From contig MGPB01000034.1 of NCBI GenBank assembly GCA_001795455.1, positions 124,001 through 188,000 on the forward strand: 64,000 nt of DNA, in the 5' to 3' direction. The position numbers and the translations under genes were made by a program. The first letter of the stretch is position 1. Each line of letters starts with the position of its first letter. This stretch comes from Curvibacter sp. GWA2_63_95 (GTDB taxonomy: Bacteria > Pseudomonadota > Gammaproteobacteria > Burkholderiales > Burkholderiaceae_C). The notes beneath the pieces are model-generated. The model was not told the DNA's origin and did not search any database. It saw only the letters and a list, made by a program, of their open reading frames with translations. Below, in pieces: positions 17,101 to 26,412 of this stretch.

Positions 17101-18098
17101 AGCCCACCACCACCGAGCAAAAGACCTGGCGCATCGGCGTGCTGGCCTACCCCGGCTGCATGGGCACGCAGGTGTTTGGCATGGCCGAGCTGCTGCGCCT
17201 GGCATTGGACCTGGCCGAGGCCCGCCGCCCCGGCGCGCATGCCCTGCTGGACGTGCAGGTGCTGGGCCTGCGCGGGCGCAGCGTGGCCATTGCGGGTGGC
17301 ACCATCATCAGCACACGCGCACCGCGGGGCCGCTATGACGTGCTCATCGTGCCCGGCATGGAAATCAACCACCGCGTGGACTGGGACCGCGCCCTGGCCC
17401 CGCTGGCACCGGAGTGCGCCTACGTGCGCAAGGTGTATGCCACGGGCACGCCGGTGGCCTCGGTGTGTATTGGGGCCTTTTTGCTGGGCGAAGCCGGGTT
17501 GTTGCAGGGGCGCCGTGTCACCACCGCATGGCTGTTCACCCAGGTGCTGGGCCAGCGTTACCCCGGCAGCACCGTGGATGCCACCGCCATGCTGTTGGAC
17601 GATGCCGGTGTGGTGACCACGGGCGCGGTGAGTTCGGCGTTTGACCTGGCCATCCACCTCGTCAAACACACGCTGGGGGCCGACATTGCCACCGCCACCG
17701 CACGGGTGAGCCTGTTGCCACCCGAGCGGCTGAGCCAGGCCCCGTTTGTGGACGTGCGGCTGATGCCGGCACCGCGCCTGCCCTCGTTTTCGCAGCAGGT
17801 CAGTCTTTGGCTGCACAGCCGGCTGGCCCAGCCGTTTCAGCTGGGCGTGTTGGCTGCGGCCTTTCTGGTCAGCCCCAGCACCCTGTTGCGGCGGGTGAAG
17901 GCAGAAACCGGCCAGACACCCCTGGCCATGCTGCAAGCTGCACGCGTGGAAAAAGCCAAGCAGCTGTTGCACAGCACGCCCCACAGCCTGGCCCGTATCA
18001 CCGAGGCCGTGGGCTACACCGATGTGGCTTCGTTCAGCCGCCTGTTTGGCCGCTTGGTGGGCGAGTCGCCCGCACGTTACCGCAAACGCCAGACCTGA
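17097..18098 (+). CDS. GlxA-type AraC-family regulator with DJ-1/PfpI-like domain
   Basis: A 333-residue transcriptional regulator. The N-terminal amidase-like (DJ-1/PfpI) domain shows RIGVLAYPGCMGTQVFGMAE and the nucleophile-elbow-like ASVCIGAFLLGEAG. The C-terminal AraC HTH pair (about residues 235-330) contains LAAAFLVSPSTLLRRVKAET and ARITEAVGYTDVASFSRLFG. Start ATG 17097 overlaps an inverted repeat. The divergent MBL hydrolase gene is a plausible target. The effector is unknown. Confidence 0.9.
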   Translation: MQPTTTEQKTWRIGVLAYPGCMGTQVFGMAELLRLALDLAEARRPGAHALLDVQVLGLRGRSVAIAGGTIISTRAPRGRYDVLIVPGMEINHRVDWDRALAPLAPECAYVRKVYATGTPVASVCIGAFLLGEAGLLQGRRVTTAWLFTQVLGQRYPGSTVDATAMLLDDAGVVTTGAVSSAFDLAIHLVKHTLGADIATATARVSLLPPERLSQAPFVDVRLMPAPRLPSFSQQVSLWLHSRLAQPFQLGVLAAAFLVSPSTLLRRVKAETGQTPLAMLQAARVEKAKQLLHSTPHSLARITEAVGYTDVASFSRLFGRLVGESPARYRKRQT

Positions 18099-18101
18099 GC
18101 G

Positions 18102-18752
18102 CTACGCCGCCCACTGCTGCACATAGGCCGGTGCTGGCACCGTGCACAGCGGGTCGGCCACGGGCGTGCCGCGCTGCTGCACCAGCGGCAGCACACCGGC
18201 CCAGGCGGCCACGCCCATGTCTTCGGCCTCGTCGTTCGGGCCGCCGGTGCGCACCTTGCAGGCGGCTTCGGCCAGGCGGATGCGCATCACCGTGGTGGCG
18301 GCAAACTCCTTGTCGTTGCCGGGGCGGACCTCGTGCTCGCGGCCGGGGGCCAGGTGGCGCATGAAGCTATCCAGTGCGGCGCGCTTGTCGTCCACCTTTT
18401 CAAACTGGCCGTACACCATGGCCGAGCGGTAGTTCATCGAATGGTGGAAGGCCGAACGCGCCAGCACCAGGCCGTCGATGTGTGTCACCGTCACACAAGC
18501 CTGGGTGCCCTTGGCCAGCAGCTTGATGAGGCGCCCGCCGTTGGAGCCATGGATGTAGAGGTGATCGCCTTCGCGCCAGCAGGCGGTGGGAATGCAGTGC
18601 GTGCCCTTCTCATCGGCAAAGGCCACGTGGCACACATAGGCCGCGTCCAGGATGGCGTGCAGCGTGGCGGCGTCGTAGTGGGCGTTTTCGGCAATGCGGC
18701 GCACACGGGTGCGGTCGGAGGGGGCGGTGGGCTTGGAGGCAGAAGTGGTCAT
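18102..18752 (-). CDS. Pyridoxamine 5'-phosphate oxidase-like FMN-binding protein
   Basis: A 216-residue split-barrel flavoprotein related to the PPOX/NimA group. Landmarks are THCIPTACWREGDHLYIHGS, ACVTVTHIDGLVLARSAFHH and NYRSAMVYGQFEKV, as in proteins annotated flavin-nucleotide-binding. It is divergent from a MocR/PdxR-type regulator, which commonly controls vitamin B6-linked or PPOX-like genes. It lies convergent with the GlxA gene, ending 3 nt after it. Confidence 0.85.
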   Translation of the reverse strand: MTTSASKPTAPSDRTRVRRIAENAHYDAATLHAILDAAYVCHVAFADEKGTHCIPTACWREGDHLYIHGSNGGRLIKLLAKGTQACVTVTHIDGLVLARSAFHHSMNYRSAMVYGQFEKVDDKRAALDSFMRHLAPGREHEVRPGNDKEFAATTVMRIRLAEAACKVRTGGPNDEAEDMGVAAWAGVLPLVQQRGTPVADPLCTVPAPAYVQQWAA

Positions 18753-18792
18753 GGCAGCACAAGTGAAGGAATGGCTGCAATGTAGGCCGCTT

Positions 18793-18838
18793 GTGGTTCC
18801 AAATTAAGATCCACCTCTGCACTATTTTCTAGAACCAC
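18793..18838. promoter_or_regulatory. Inverted repeat between the PPOX and MocR genes
   Basis: GTGGTTC (18793-18799) and GAACCAC (18832-18838) are perfect 7-bp arms with 32 bp between them in the 101-nt divergent promoter. This is a likely binding site for the MocR-type regulator encoded next to it. Confidence 0.45.
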
Positions 18839-18853
18839 GATTCAAGGCCTGCT

Positions 18854-20311
18854 GTGGACTACCAACTGCTGTTCTCCCGCTACACCGCCACGCCCGCGCA
18901 TGCCCGCTGGTCGCGCCAGCGCCAGCTGCACGAATGCCTGCGCAGCGCCATCCGCACCGGCACGCTGGGCAGCGGCGCCCGCCTGCCCGCCACACGCACG
19001 CTGGCGCAGGAGCTGGGCGTGTCACGCAACACCGTGCTTTACGCCTACGACCAGCTCGCCACCGAAGGTTTTGTGCTGCCCGATCGGCGTGGTACCGTGG
19101 TGGCCGATGCGGCAGCCGCCGTGCCGCCACCCGCACGCAACGCCGCACCACTGCGCGTGGGCCTCTCCAAACGCGCCCTGGCCGTGCCCACCCGCGATGC
19201 GCCCGAGACCCCGGCCGCGTTTGCGCCCGGCGTGCCCGCGCTGAAGGAGTTTCCGGTCACGCTGTGGCGCCGCCTGCTGGACCGCGCCTGGCGCGGCCTG
19301 CGCACCGCGCAGCTCAACTACGCCGAACCCACCGGCGAAGCCGCGCTGCGCGAGGCCATAGCCAGCCACCTGCGCGTGGCGCGTGGCGCACTGCTGGACG
19401 CCAGCCAGGTCATCATCACCGACGGCACGCAGAGCAGCCTGGACCTGTGCGCCCGCGCCTTTGCCGATGCGGGCGACAAGGTCTGGATTGAGAGCCCCGG
19501 CTACCAGGGTGCGCTGGCCGCCTTCAAGGCCGCACAGCTCAAACCCATGGGCATGGTGGTGGACAGCGAAGGCATCGCCCCCACCGCGGCCGACTGGCAG
19601 CGCCACCCGCCCAAGCTGATTTACGTCACGCCCTCGCACCAGTACCCCACCGGCAGCGTGCTGAGCCTGGAGCGGCGCATGGCCCTCATTGCGCAGGCGC
19701 GCAGTGCAGCCGCGCTCATCATCGAGGACGACTACGACAGCGAGTTCCGCCACGACGGGCCGCCGCTCTCGTGCATGCAGGGCCTGGCGGCCGATGCGCC
19801 GGTGCTTTACCTGGGCACCTTCAGCAAAACCATGTTCCCCGCGCTGCGCATTGGCTTTGTGGTGGTACCCGCAACGCTGGTGGCGCCGCTCAGCCTCATG
19901 CTGGCGCGCACCGCACCCCGCGGGCGCGCGGCCGACCAACTGGCGCTGGCCGAGTTCATGCACAGCGGGCAGTTCAGCCTGCACCTGCGGCGCATGCGCC
20001 GCCTGTACCGCCAGCGCCGCGACGCGCTGGTGGCCGCGCTGGAGCAGCAGTTGGGCGATGTGGCCGATGTGTACGGCGGCTCCGCCGGCATGCACCTGGC
20101 GCTGCGCCTGCACAACCCGCACGCCGACGACGCCGCCATGAGCCGTGCGCTGCTGGCCCAAGGTGTGGTGGCCCCGGCACTCAGCGAGCAGGCCATAGGC
20201 ACCCGCGTGCAGCCCTGGCGCGGTTTTTTGCTGGGTTATGCGCAAGTGCCGGTGGAGCAGATGCCGGGGCTGGTGAAGAAGCTCGCCAACGTGGTGCATC
20301 AGGTCCGTTAA
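18854..20311 (+). CDS. MocR/PdxR-type GntR regulator with aminotransferase-like domain
   Basis: A 485-residue PLP-dependent-fold regulator. The N-terminal GntR winged helix (about residues 20-85) contains LPATRTLAQELGVSRNTVL. A class I aminotransferase-like domain follows with TDGTQSSLDLCARA, YVTPSHQYPTG, the DDYDSEF motif and the PLP-lysine segment LYLGTFSKTMFPALRIG. The start is GTG at 18854. It is divergent from the PPOX-like gene, which it probably regulates in response to PLP or a related amine. Confidence 0.91.
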   Translation: MDYQLLFSRYTATPAHARWSRQRQLHECLRSAIRTGTLGSGARLPATRTLAQELGVSRNTVLYAYDQLATEGFVLPDRRGTVVADAAAAVPPPARNAAPLRVGLSKRALAVPTRDAPETPAAFAPGVPALKEFPVTLWRRLLDRAWRGLRTAQLNYAEPTGEAALREAIASHLRVARGALLDASQVIITDGTQSSLDLCARAFADAGDKVWIESPGYQGALAAFKAAQLKPMGMVVDSEGIAPTAADWQRHPPKLIYVTPSHQYPTGSVLSLERRMALIAQARSAAALIIEDDYDSEFRHDGPPLSCMQGLAADAPVLYLGTFSKTMFPALRIGFVVVPATLVAPLSLMLARTAPRGRAADQLALAEFMHSGQFSLHLRRMRRLYRQRRDALVAALEQQLGDVADVYGGSAGMHLALRLHNPHADDAAMSRALLAQGVVAPALSEQAIGTRVQPWRGFLLGYAQVPVEQMPGLVKKLANVVHQVR

Positions 20312-20382
20312 ATACCTTGGATATGATGACCACGGACGGCCTTCGCGCGGGGTTGTCTGACTTACCAAAGGGAGTAATAAAT

Positions 20383-22272
20383 ATGAGATTCATGCGATAC
20401 GCGGCGCTGGCCGCAGCATTGGGCATTTCGGGTTTGCAAGGCGTGTGGGCCCAAGACGCATCCAACGACAAAGCACCGGTGGTGTCCAAGAAGTGGCTTC
20501 TGCAATACGACTTGGCTGCGGATGGTCGCTCCACCCAAACCTTTGAATCGCTGAACGAAATCCTGCAATCGCGGGCACTGGAGGGCATGAAGTCCTATTC
20601 GTTCTCCTTCAGCACCAGCATCCAGTCCGGTGAGATTCTGGAGGCCTACACCCTGAAGAAAGACGGCCGCAAGATCGAAGTGCCCGCCACCAACTTCCAA
20701 AAAACCACCAACCAAGGGCGCAGCGGCGCATCACCCATGTTCTCGGACCGCACCAGCCTCTCGGTGGTGTTCCCGGATCTGGCGGTTGGCGACTCGGTTG
20801 GCATTCGGTATTCCATCGCAGACAAGGAACCCATCTTCCCCGGCCACTTCTCGATGACGCAGGCGTTCTCGGCCTACAGCGAGTACCAGGATGCACAGAT
20901 CACCTTGCGCGCTCCCAAGGGGCTGAAGCTCGGCATCGAATCCCACCAGGTGCAGCAAATGCCAGTGGTGGATGACGGCGACATGCGCACCTGGCAGTGG
21001 CGCTACACCAATGCAGTACCACTGCGCTGGGATGAAAGTGATGACGGCATCTGGCGCATCGACGAGAGCCCGTCCGTCGTGGTGTCCACCTTTGACAGCT
21101 ATGAAGCGATTACCAAAGCCTATGGCGACCGTGCCCTGCCCAAAGCAGTGCCGACTCCGCGCATACGCGAGCTGATGCAATCCATCGTGGGCGACGAGAA
21201 AAAACCCGCCGAGCGTGCCCGCCTGCTGTACGAATGGGTTTCTCGCAACATCACCTACGGTGGCAACTGCATTGGCGTGGGTGCGGTGGTGCCGCGCGAC
21301 CTGGATGTGGTGCTGGACAACAAGATGGGCGACTGCAAAGACCATGCAACCTTGCTGCAGGCCCTGCTGTCCGCGGCCGACATTCGCAGCGAGCAGGTGC
21401 TGATCAACTCCGGTGGTCTGTATGACCTGACCAAGATTCCCGTGGTGTCCCTGGTCAACCATGTGATGAACTTTTTGCCCGACCTCAATCTGTACGTGGA
21501 CGCCACGGCCAAAGAAGTGCCCTTTGGCTACCTGCCTTGGGGCAGCTATGCCAAGCCCGTCCTCCATGTGGGCCGAGCCAACGCCATCGCCAAAACACCG
21601 GACCAGCAGTACGAGAAGTCCGAACAACGCGTAACCATCAAGCAACGCATTGAGAAGGACGGCAGTGCCACAGGCGAGTTGCAGGTCGCTCTGCGCGGCT
21701 TGTCCGCCGCAGACGCCCGCGCCTACATGCGTGACCTGGACAAAGACGCCGAGCGCGACTTTGTAAAACGCGCCCTGAGCGCCTACGGTTTCAAAGGCAA
21801 AGGTACTCTGTACAAGGGCAACACCGATGGTTTGTCGGACCAGTACAGCTTCCGCCTGAGCTATGAAGTGTCCAATTACCTGGAGGGCGGCGCCTCGGGT
21901 GCCATGGTGTTGTCTCCCGTCATCTCGACACCCTTGCCGGTGATGGGGTTTGCGGACATCAAAGGCCGCATTGAACCCAACCGCCGCCACTCCTGCCACG
22001 GCTTTTCCAGCTACGAGACCTATGACATTACGCTCGCCCCCGGCATCAAGTTTGTGTCGCTGCCACCCGCCAGCAAAGTTCGGTCTGCCTTGTTTGACTA
22101 CACCTCCAAATTCCAGCGCACCAAAACTGGCGTCCAAATTGAGCGTTCGGTGCAAGACAAGACCCCGGTAAGCATTTGCTCGGCACAGATGGCCGCTGAA
22201 CAGCACAAACAAGCACTTCCTGCCGCCGAGAACCTGCGCACCCAAATCCTGTACCAACGCCAAACCCGCTAA
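20383..22272 (+). CDS. Exported DUF3857 / transglutaminase-like protein
   Basis: A 629-residue protein with a signal peptide (RYAALAAALGISGLQGVWAQ). The DUF3857 domain is N-terminal (about 40-230) and is followed by a transglutaminase-like domain (about 255-380) with the nucleophile Cys in NKMGDCKDHATLLQALL and a candidate catalytic Asp in LNLYVDATAKEVP. A beta-rich C-terminal part (about 420-600) follows. AAAGGGAG precedes ATG 20383, which decides the start over a much longer in-frame ORF. It is followed after 8 nt by a small gene. The role is unknown; relatives are periplasmic. Confidence 0.85.
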   Translation: MRFMRYAALAAALGISGLQGVWAQDASNDKAPVVSKKWLLQYDLAADGRSTQTFESLNEILQSRALEGMKSYSFSFSTSIQSGEILEAYTLKKDGRKIEVPATNFQKTTNQGRSGASPMFSDRTSLSVVFPDLAVGDSVGIRYSIADKEPIFPGHFSMTQAFSAYSEYQDAQITLRAPKGLKLGIESHQVQQMPVVDDGDMRTWQWRYTNAVPLRWDESDDGIWRIDESPSVVVSTFDSYEAITKAYGDRALPKAVPTPRIRELMQSIVGDEKKPAERARLLYEWVSRNITYGGNCIGVGAVVPRDLDVVLDNKMGDCKDHATLLQALLSAADIRSEQVLINSGGLYDLTKIPVVSLVNHVMNFLPDLNLYVDATAKEVPFGYLPWGSYAKPVLHVGRANAIAKTPDQQYEKSEQRVTIKQRIEKDGSATGELQVALRGLSAADARAYMRDLDKDAERDFVKRALSAYGFKGKGTLYKGNTDGLSDQYSFRLSYEVSNYLEGGASGAMVLSPVISTPLPVMGFADIKGRIEPNRRHSCHGFSSYETYDITLAPGIKFVSLPPASKVRSALFDYTSKFQRTKTGVQIERSVQDKTPVSICSAQMAAEQHKQALPAAENLRTQILYQRQTR

Positions 22273-22280
22273 AACCCACC

Positions 22281-22904
22281 ATGGCCTCTTTCGAAACCGA
22301 ATTCCTCGACAACTACCTGAAGTTCGGCCTGGGGGCCATGCCCAAGGCGGACATTGATGCGCTGGTGATGCACCTGCTGGACCAGCATGGCTTGGGCGGC
22401 TCGGGGCCCATGGCGCGGCTGAACAACCAGACCGTGAGCGAGCGGCTCAAGACCCCGGTGGTCAAGGTGAAAAAGCTGCGCTACGAGGCCGCGCTCAAGT
22501 TTGGTGGCCGGGTGGAAGACCAGGCCGCCGGGCGCCTGCTGGCCGCGCTGGCCCATGCATCGCTGGAGCCGCAGGGCGACAAGATCTGCCTGATCATCGA
22601 AGACACCCTGGCCAAGAACTGGTTGCAAGGCCAGCTGAAGATCCACCAGCACATCTTCGACCACCCCTTCAGCACCGAGATCATCCGCGTCTCGGCCGAT
22701 GGCCTGTTCCAGGTGCTGGAGTCCTTGTTTGCCAAGAAGGAGCTGGCGGCTTTTCGCGTGGGCTACAACAAAGCCAAGGACGTGAAGGATGCGGCCGAAC
22801 GCAAGAAGCTGTTCAAAGGCATTGCTATGGACTTTGCCAAAGACGCCGCCAAGGCGGCCGGTGGCACGGTGCTGGCGGTGGTGAAGGGGCAGCTGGGGTT
22901 GTAG
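22281..22904 (+). CDS. Hypothetical protein, 207 residues
   Basis: I do not recognise the family. The protein is soluble-looking and mixed alpha/beta. It has a helical N-terminus (FETEFLDNYLKFGLGAMPK), a Lys-rich C-terminal helix (YNKAKDVKDAAERKKLFKG) and a hydrophobic end (GGTVLAVVKGQLGL) that could be a membrane anchor. It follows the DUF3857 gene by 8 nt, so it is probably co-transcribed. Codon use matches its neighbours, which argues for a genuine gene. Confidence 0.7.
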   Translation: MASFETEFLDNYLKFGLGAMPKADIDALVMHLLDQHGLGGSGPMARLNNQTVSERLKTPVVKVKKLRYEAALKFGGRVEDQAAGRLLAALAHASLEPQGDKICLIIEDTLAKNWLQGQLKIHQHIFDHPFSTEIIRVSADGLFQVLESLFAKKELAAFRVGYNKAKDVKDAAERKKLFKGIAMDFAKDAAKAAGGTVLAVVKGQLGL

Positions 22905-22917
22905 ACCCGACGCAGCC

Positions 22918-23778
22918 TCACCCCGCCAACGGCAGGTAGATGTCGGTCAGCAGATCGGCGGGGGCGGTGTTGCCGGGGTGGTTCAGGTAGTCCTCGAACA
23001 CGGGCAGGTTGGCCGCCTCGTGGCCGGACTGGACCAGCCACTGGCCGTAGAGCCACTGGTAGGCCGCGCGCATGGTGGCGTAGGGCCCCTGGTGGCGCAA
23101 TACCGCGCACGGGCCGCCGCCCAGGGTGAACGGTTCCAGCGGCGCGGCCACCGCAGCGTGGTGGTCTGGCGGCAAGCTCAGGCCTGCGCGGCTGTGCAGC
23201 TGCGCCTCGGGCACGGCGTAGGGGTCGTCGTAGTACACGGCCATCCAGCGCGTGTCGGGCCGCATCAGGCCCTGTGCCGCCATGGACGCATGCGTCTGCC
23301 CAAAGGCCTTGCCCATGCGCATGTATGAGCCCACATGCGCCACACCCGCCAGCTGCACCGCAGGCACGTGGCGCACCTGCACCGTGTGGCCTGCAGCCTG
23401 GGCCTGCGCCAGGCCCTGGCGAAACACCGTGTGCCCGCCCTCGGCCCGGTAGCGCGAAGGGCTGGTGCCATACAGCCCGCTGAATGCACGGGTGAACGAC
23501 TGCACATTGGGGTAGCCACACTTGCGCGCCACCTGCTCGATGGGCAGCGCCGTGTTGGCCAGGTACCCCGTGGCGCGGTGCAGCCGCAGGCGGCGCACCG
23601 TGGCGGCAATGGTCTCGCCATAGAGCGCGTTGTACACGCGGTGCCAGTGGTAGGGCGAGAGGTGGGCCACCTCGGCCAGGCGGGCCAGGTCCAGCGGCTG
23701 GTCCAGGTGGTCGTGGATGTAGGCCTGCACCCGGCTCAGGCGCTCCGCGTAGTCTGTCCAGCCATGGGCTTTGTTCAT
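22918..23778 (-). CDS. AraC-family regulator with GyrI-like effector-binding domain
   Basis: A 286-residue regulator. The N-terminal AraC HTH pair (about residues 10-110) contains LDLARLAEVAHLSPYHWHRV and IEQVARKCGYPNVQSFTRAF. The C-terminal GyrI-like small-molecule-binding domain (about 130-285) contains LAGVAHVGSYMRMG and AVLRHQGPYATMRAAYQWLYG. The layout resembles Rob/BmrR-like multidrug-responsive regulators. It is followed upstream on the same strand by a stand-alone GyrI-like gene 3 nt away, so the two are likely co-transcribed. Confidence 0.9.
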   Translation of the reverse strand: MNKAHGWTDYAERLSRVQAYIHDHLDQPLDLARLAEVAHLSPYHWHRVYNALYGETIAATVRRLRLHRATGYLANTALPIEQVARKCGYPNVQSFTRAFSGLYGTSPSRYRAEGGHTVFRQGLAQAQAAGHTVQVRHVPAVQLAGVAHVGSYMRMGKAFGQTHASMAAQGLMRPDTRWMAVYYDDPYAVPEAQLHSRAGLSLPPDHHAAVAAPLEPFTLGGGPCAVLRHQGPYATMRAAYQWLYGQWLVQSGHEAANLPVFEDYLNHPGNTAPADLLTDIYLPLAG

Positions 23779-23781
23779 GCC

Positions 23782-24267
23782 TTAGTGTCGCTCCAGCCCG
23801 ATGGAGATGCTGATGTCGCCATTGGCGGCATAACGCTCGTACTCCGCCACAAAGGTCTTGGGCAGCGTGGTCTGCGCCCACACAGCGCCCCAGGCCGGGC
23901 CCACCCTCTCAAAACTGGCTGGCAGCACCGGAAAGATGGCGCGGCGCGATGCTGGCACCACCACCCGCACCATGCCCGCAGGCACCGGCGCATCGGGCGC
24001 CACCTGCGCCCCAATCACCAGCGAATACAGGCCGGTGTTGTCGCGCCCCGCATGGGCAAAGTGGGTGTACACGGCCAGCACATCGCCATCGAGCCGGCCG
24101 CTGATGCGCTCCAGCACACCCTCTTGCCCAAAACGCTGCCAGTGCGGCGGAATGGTCTGCATGGCCTCCGGGTTGGTGGTGCGCAGCTCGATGCCGACGA
24201 CGGTGATGGCCTCGGGCTGGACTGCAAAGTGGTGGGGAAACTCGGTGGAAATGTGGGGCGTAGACAT
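23782..24267 (-). CDS. GyrI-like / AraC effector-binding domain protein
   Basis: A 161-residue stand-alone effector-binding domain. Visible features are AVQPEAITVVGIELRTTNPE, VYTHFAHAGRDNTGLYSLVIG and the C-terminal EYERYAANGDISISIGL typical of integron-associated and GyrI-like proteins. ATG 24267 is preferred over an upstream GTG at 24294. It may bind small cationic compounds. Its gene precedes an AraC regulator that has the same kind of domain. Confidence 0.82.
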   Translation of the reverse strand: MSTPHISTEFPHHFAVQPEAITVVGIELRTTNPEAMQTIPPHWQRFGQEGVLERISGRLDGDVLAVYTHFAHAGRDNTGLYSLVIGAQVAPDAPVPAGMVRVVVPASRRAIFPVLPASFERVGPAWGAVWAQTTLPKTFVAEYERYAANGDISISIGLERH

Positions 24268-24354
24268 GGTGCGGTGGCCTGCGGGGTTGAACACAGGCTG
24301 CAGTCTAAGAAGGTATGTCTGACATTTCTTGCGGAGTTGCGCCTGCCGTTGTTT

Positions 24355-24415
24355 GCTATGTTTTTGGTAGCTGCTTGCGCAATATCCACGGGCGCTAGAG
24401 GCATATTTGGCTCAA
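24355..24415 (+). repeat. Dispersed repeat copy downstream of the GGDEF gene
   Basis: Reads GCTATGTTTTTGGTAGCTG, GCGCAATATCCACGGGCGC and TAGAGGCATATTTGGCTCAA. The terminal CTCAA supplies the TGA stop of the minus-strand GGDEF gene at 24412. This is one of the best preserved copies in the window. Confidence 0.85.
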
Positions 24416-26277
24416 GAACCCGCCAACACCGCCTGGTTGCGCCCCTGGGCCTTGGCCTGGTAGAGGGCAGCGTCGGCCTGGCGCAGCAGGTCTTGGGGCG
24501 TGACGCCAACGCCGGGCACCACGCTGGCGGCGCCGCAGCTCACCGTCACCACCCCAAAGGGCGACTGGGCATGCGTTGCCCCCAGCGCCAGCACGGCCTG
24601 GCAGGCGCGCTGCGCCAGCAGCAGGGCGCTGGGCCCGTCGGATGCCGGGGCCACCATCACAAACTCCTCGCCGCCGTAGCGGGCCAGCACATCGGTGGTG
24701 CGGCCCACGCTGGCCATGGCCCGTGCCACCTTGCGCAGGCACTCGTCGCCCGCCTGGTGACCGTAGTGGTCGTTGTAGCGCTTGAACATGTCCACATCCA
24801 GCATCACCAGCGCCAGCGGCTGGCCCAGGCGCTCCAGGCGCGCCCAGGCCTTGCGCAGCTCCTGGTCAAACTGGCGGCGGTTGGCAATGCCGGTGAGGCC
24901 ATCCACCATGCTGAGTGCCTCCAGCTTTTCATTCACCGCCTGCAGTTCGCGCGTGCGGTCGTCCACCCGCTGGGCCAGCTCGCGCTCCGAGGCTTGCAGC
25001 GTCTCCACCAGCTTCTGCTTGGCCAGCACCAGGTCGCTCTGGGCCTTGAGCTTTTCGCGGCGCATTTGGTTGAAGCGGTCGGCCAGCGCAAAGGCGAGCA
25101 ACAGCATCTCCAGGGTAGAGCCCGCCTGCAGGCCGTCCACCGTGAGCACATTGGTGGGCAAGATGCCCAGCGCCCGCAGCAGCGTCACCAGCGAGCCCGC
25201 CATCAGCACCGCAAACGCGCCCCCAAAAAAGTACGCCGCTCGCATGCGCATGACCATGCACCAGGCCACCACACCCAGCAGCAGCAGGCATGAAACCACG
25301 TACATCCAGATGGTGAAGCGCGCCACCGACTGCACCATGGTCCAGTACAGCACCGGCATGAGCCCATGCAGCCACATGCCCGCCCGCAAACCCAGGTCGA
25401 CCCGCGGCAGGTGCTGGGCCGTGCCCAGCATGCTGCGCATGAACGCCATGAAACACAGCAGCCCCCACGAGGTGGCCATGTAGTAGTTGGGGTTGGCCCA
25501 GGTCAGGTGTTGCGGCCACAAAAATTCGGACGCCATGCCCGTCTTCTGCCCCAGCGCCAGCACCGAGAACACCACAAAACACACATACAAACCGTAGGCC
25601 CGATCGCGCAGCGCCACAAACAGCATGAGGTTGAACAAGGCCATGGCCAGCGCCACCCCAAAGTACATGGCCTGCACCATGTAGTCGTGGCGCTCGTAGT
25701 GCCCAAAGTCGGCCTGGGCCCACAGCCGCGCCGGCACGATCAGGCCAATGGTGGACTGCACCCGCAGGTACAAAGTGAGCGTGCCCCGGGCCGGCACCTG
25801 CAGCGGAAAAACAAAGTTGCGGTTCTCGAGCGCGCGGGTGGCAAACGGCATGTCGCTACCGGTGGCGGTTTCCACATAGCTGCCATCGGGGCCGGGGGCG
25901 TACAGCGTCACATACGAAATACGCGCATTCACCACATCCAGCAACTGGTGCACCGCCTCGGGCGCGGTATTGGAAAGCTCCAGGCGCAACCAAAATGCAG
26001 AGCGCGTAAACCCCAGCGCCAAGGCGTCTTTGCTGTCGGCCGTGCTGGTGAACTTGCCATCCACAAAGGCCTGCTGCGCCTGGGCCAGGGTGAGCTTGGC
26101 GCTCGGGTCCTCCAGCAGCTCCAGGTGCGCTGTGGCGTCTTGTGCGCCGTGACCCGGCAGCGCCACCGGCATGGCGAGGGCCGCCCCAGCCAGCGGCCAC
26201 AAGAGCACCAGCGCTACACGCGCAAGCCAATTTGCAAGCCAAAGAAAACACTTCACCGCCGTTACTCCCGAATTCAT
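24412..26277 (-). CDS. 7TMR-DISM membrane diguanylate cyclase
   Basis: A 621-residue inner-membrane cyclic-di-GMP synthase. In order: signal or first hydrophobic segment, a periplasmic DISMED2-type sensor domain (about 30-180), seven transmembrane segments (about 190-390), a coiled coil (KLKAQSDLVLAKQKLVETLQ), then a GGDEF domain with the active-site motif RYGGEEF. An RxxD inhibitory site (RTTD) stands just before it. ATG 26277 is chosen since it directly precedes the hydrophobic leader. Both the active site and the I-site look intact, so product-inhibited cyclase activity is expected. Confidence 0.92.
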   Translation of the reverse strand: MNSGVTAVKCFLWLANWLARVALVLLWPLAGAALAMPVALPGHGAQDATAHLELLEDPSAKLTLAQAQQAFVDGKFTSTADSKDALALGFTRSAFWLRLELSNTAPEAVHQLLDVVNARISYVTLYAPGPDGSYVETATGSDMPFATRALENRNFVFPLQVPARGTLTLYLRVQSTIGLIVPARLWAQADFGHYERHDYMVQAMYFGVALAMALFNLMLFVALRDRAYGLYVCFVVFSVLALGQKTGMASEFLWPQHLTWANPNYYMATSWGLLCFMAFMRSMLGTAQHLPRVDLGLRAGMWLHGLMPVLYWTMVQSVARFTIWMYVVSCLLLLGVVAWCMVMRMRAAYFFGGAFAVLMAGSLVTLLRALGILPTNVLTVDGLQAGSTLEMLLLAFALADRFNQMRREKLKAQSDLVLAKQKLVETLQASERELAQRVDDRTRELQAVNEKLEALSMVDGLTGIANRRQFDQELRKAWARLERLGQPLALVMLDVDMFKRYNDHYGHQAGDECLRKVARAMASVGRTTDVLARYGGEEFVMVAPASDGPSALLLAQRACQAVLALGATHAQSPFGVVTVSCGAASVVPGVGVTPQDLLRQADAALYQAKAQGRNQAVLAGS

Positions 26278-26412
26278 TGTTTTTAGCCTTTGGGCCAAGA
26301 GCTTACGCGCTTTCTGTTTTGCTCCGATTCGGCGCCCCGCGCTTGGCAAACCGGGCCCGCTTGGGCATGATGCTTACATAACGATACAAATCTCCAGGGT
26401 GGAAATTTCTGA

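Noticed and set aside
23335..25293. 652-residue plus-strand open frame across the AraC, GyrI and GGDEF genes
   Set aside because: It is antisense to three clear minus-strand genes and its translation is low-complexity Gly/His/Arg-rich, a shadow of high-GC codon bias.
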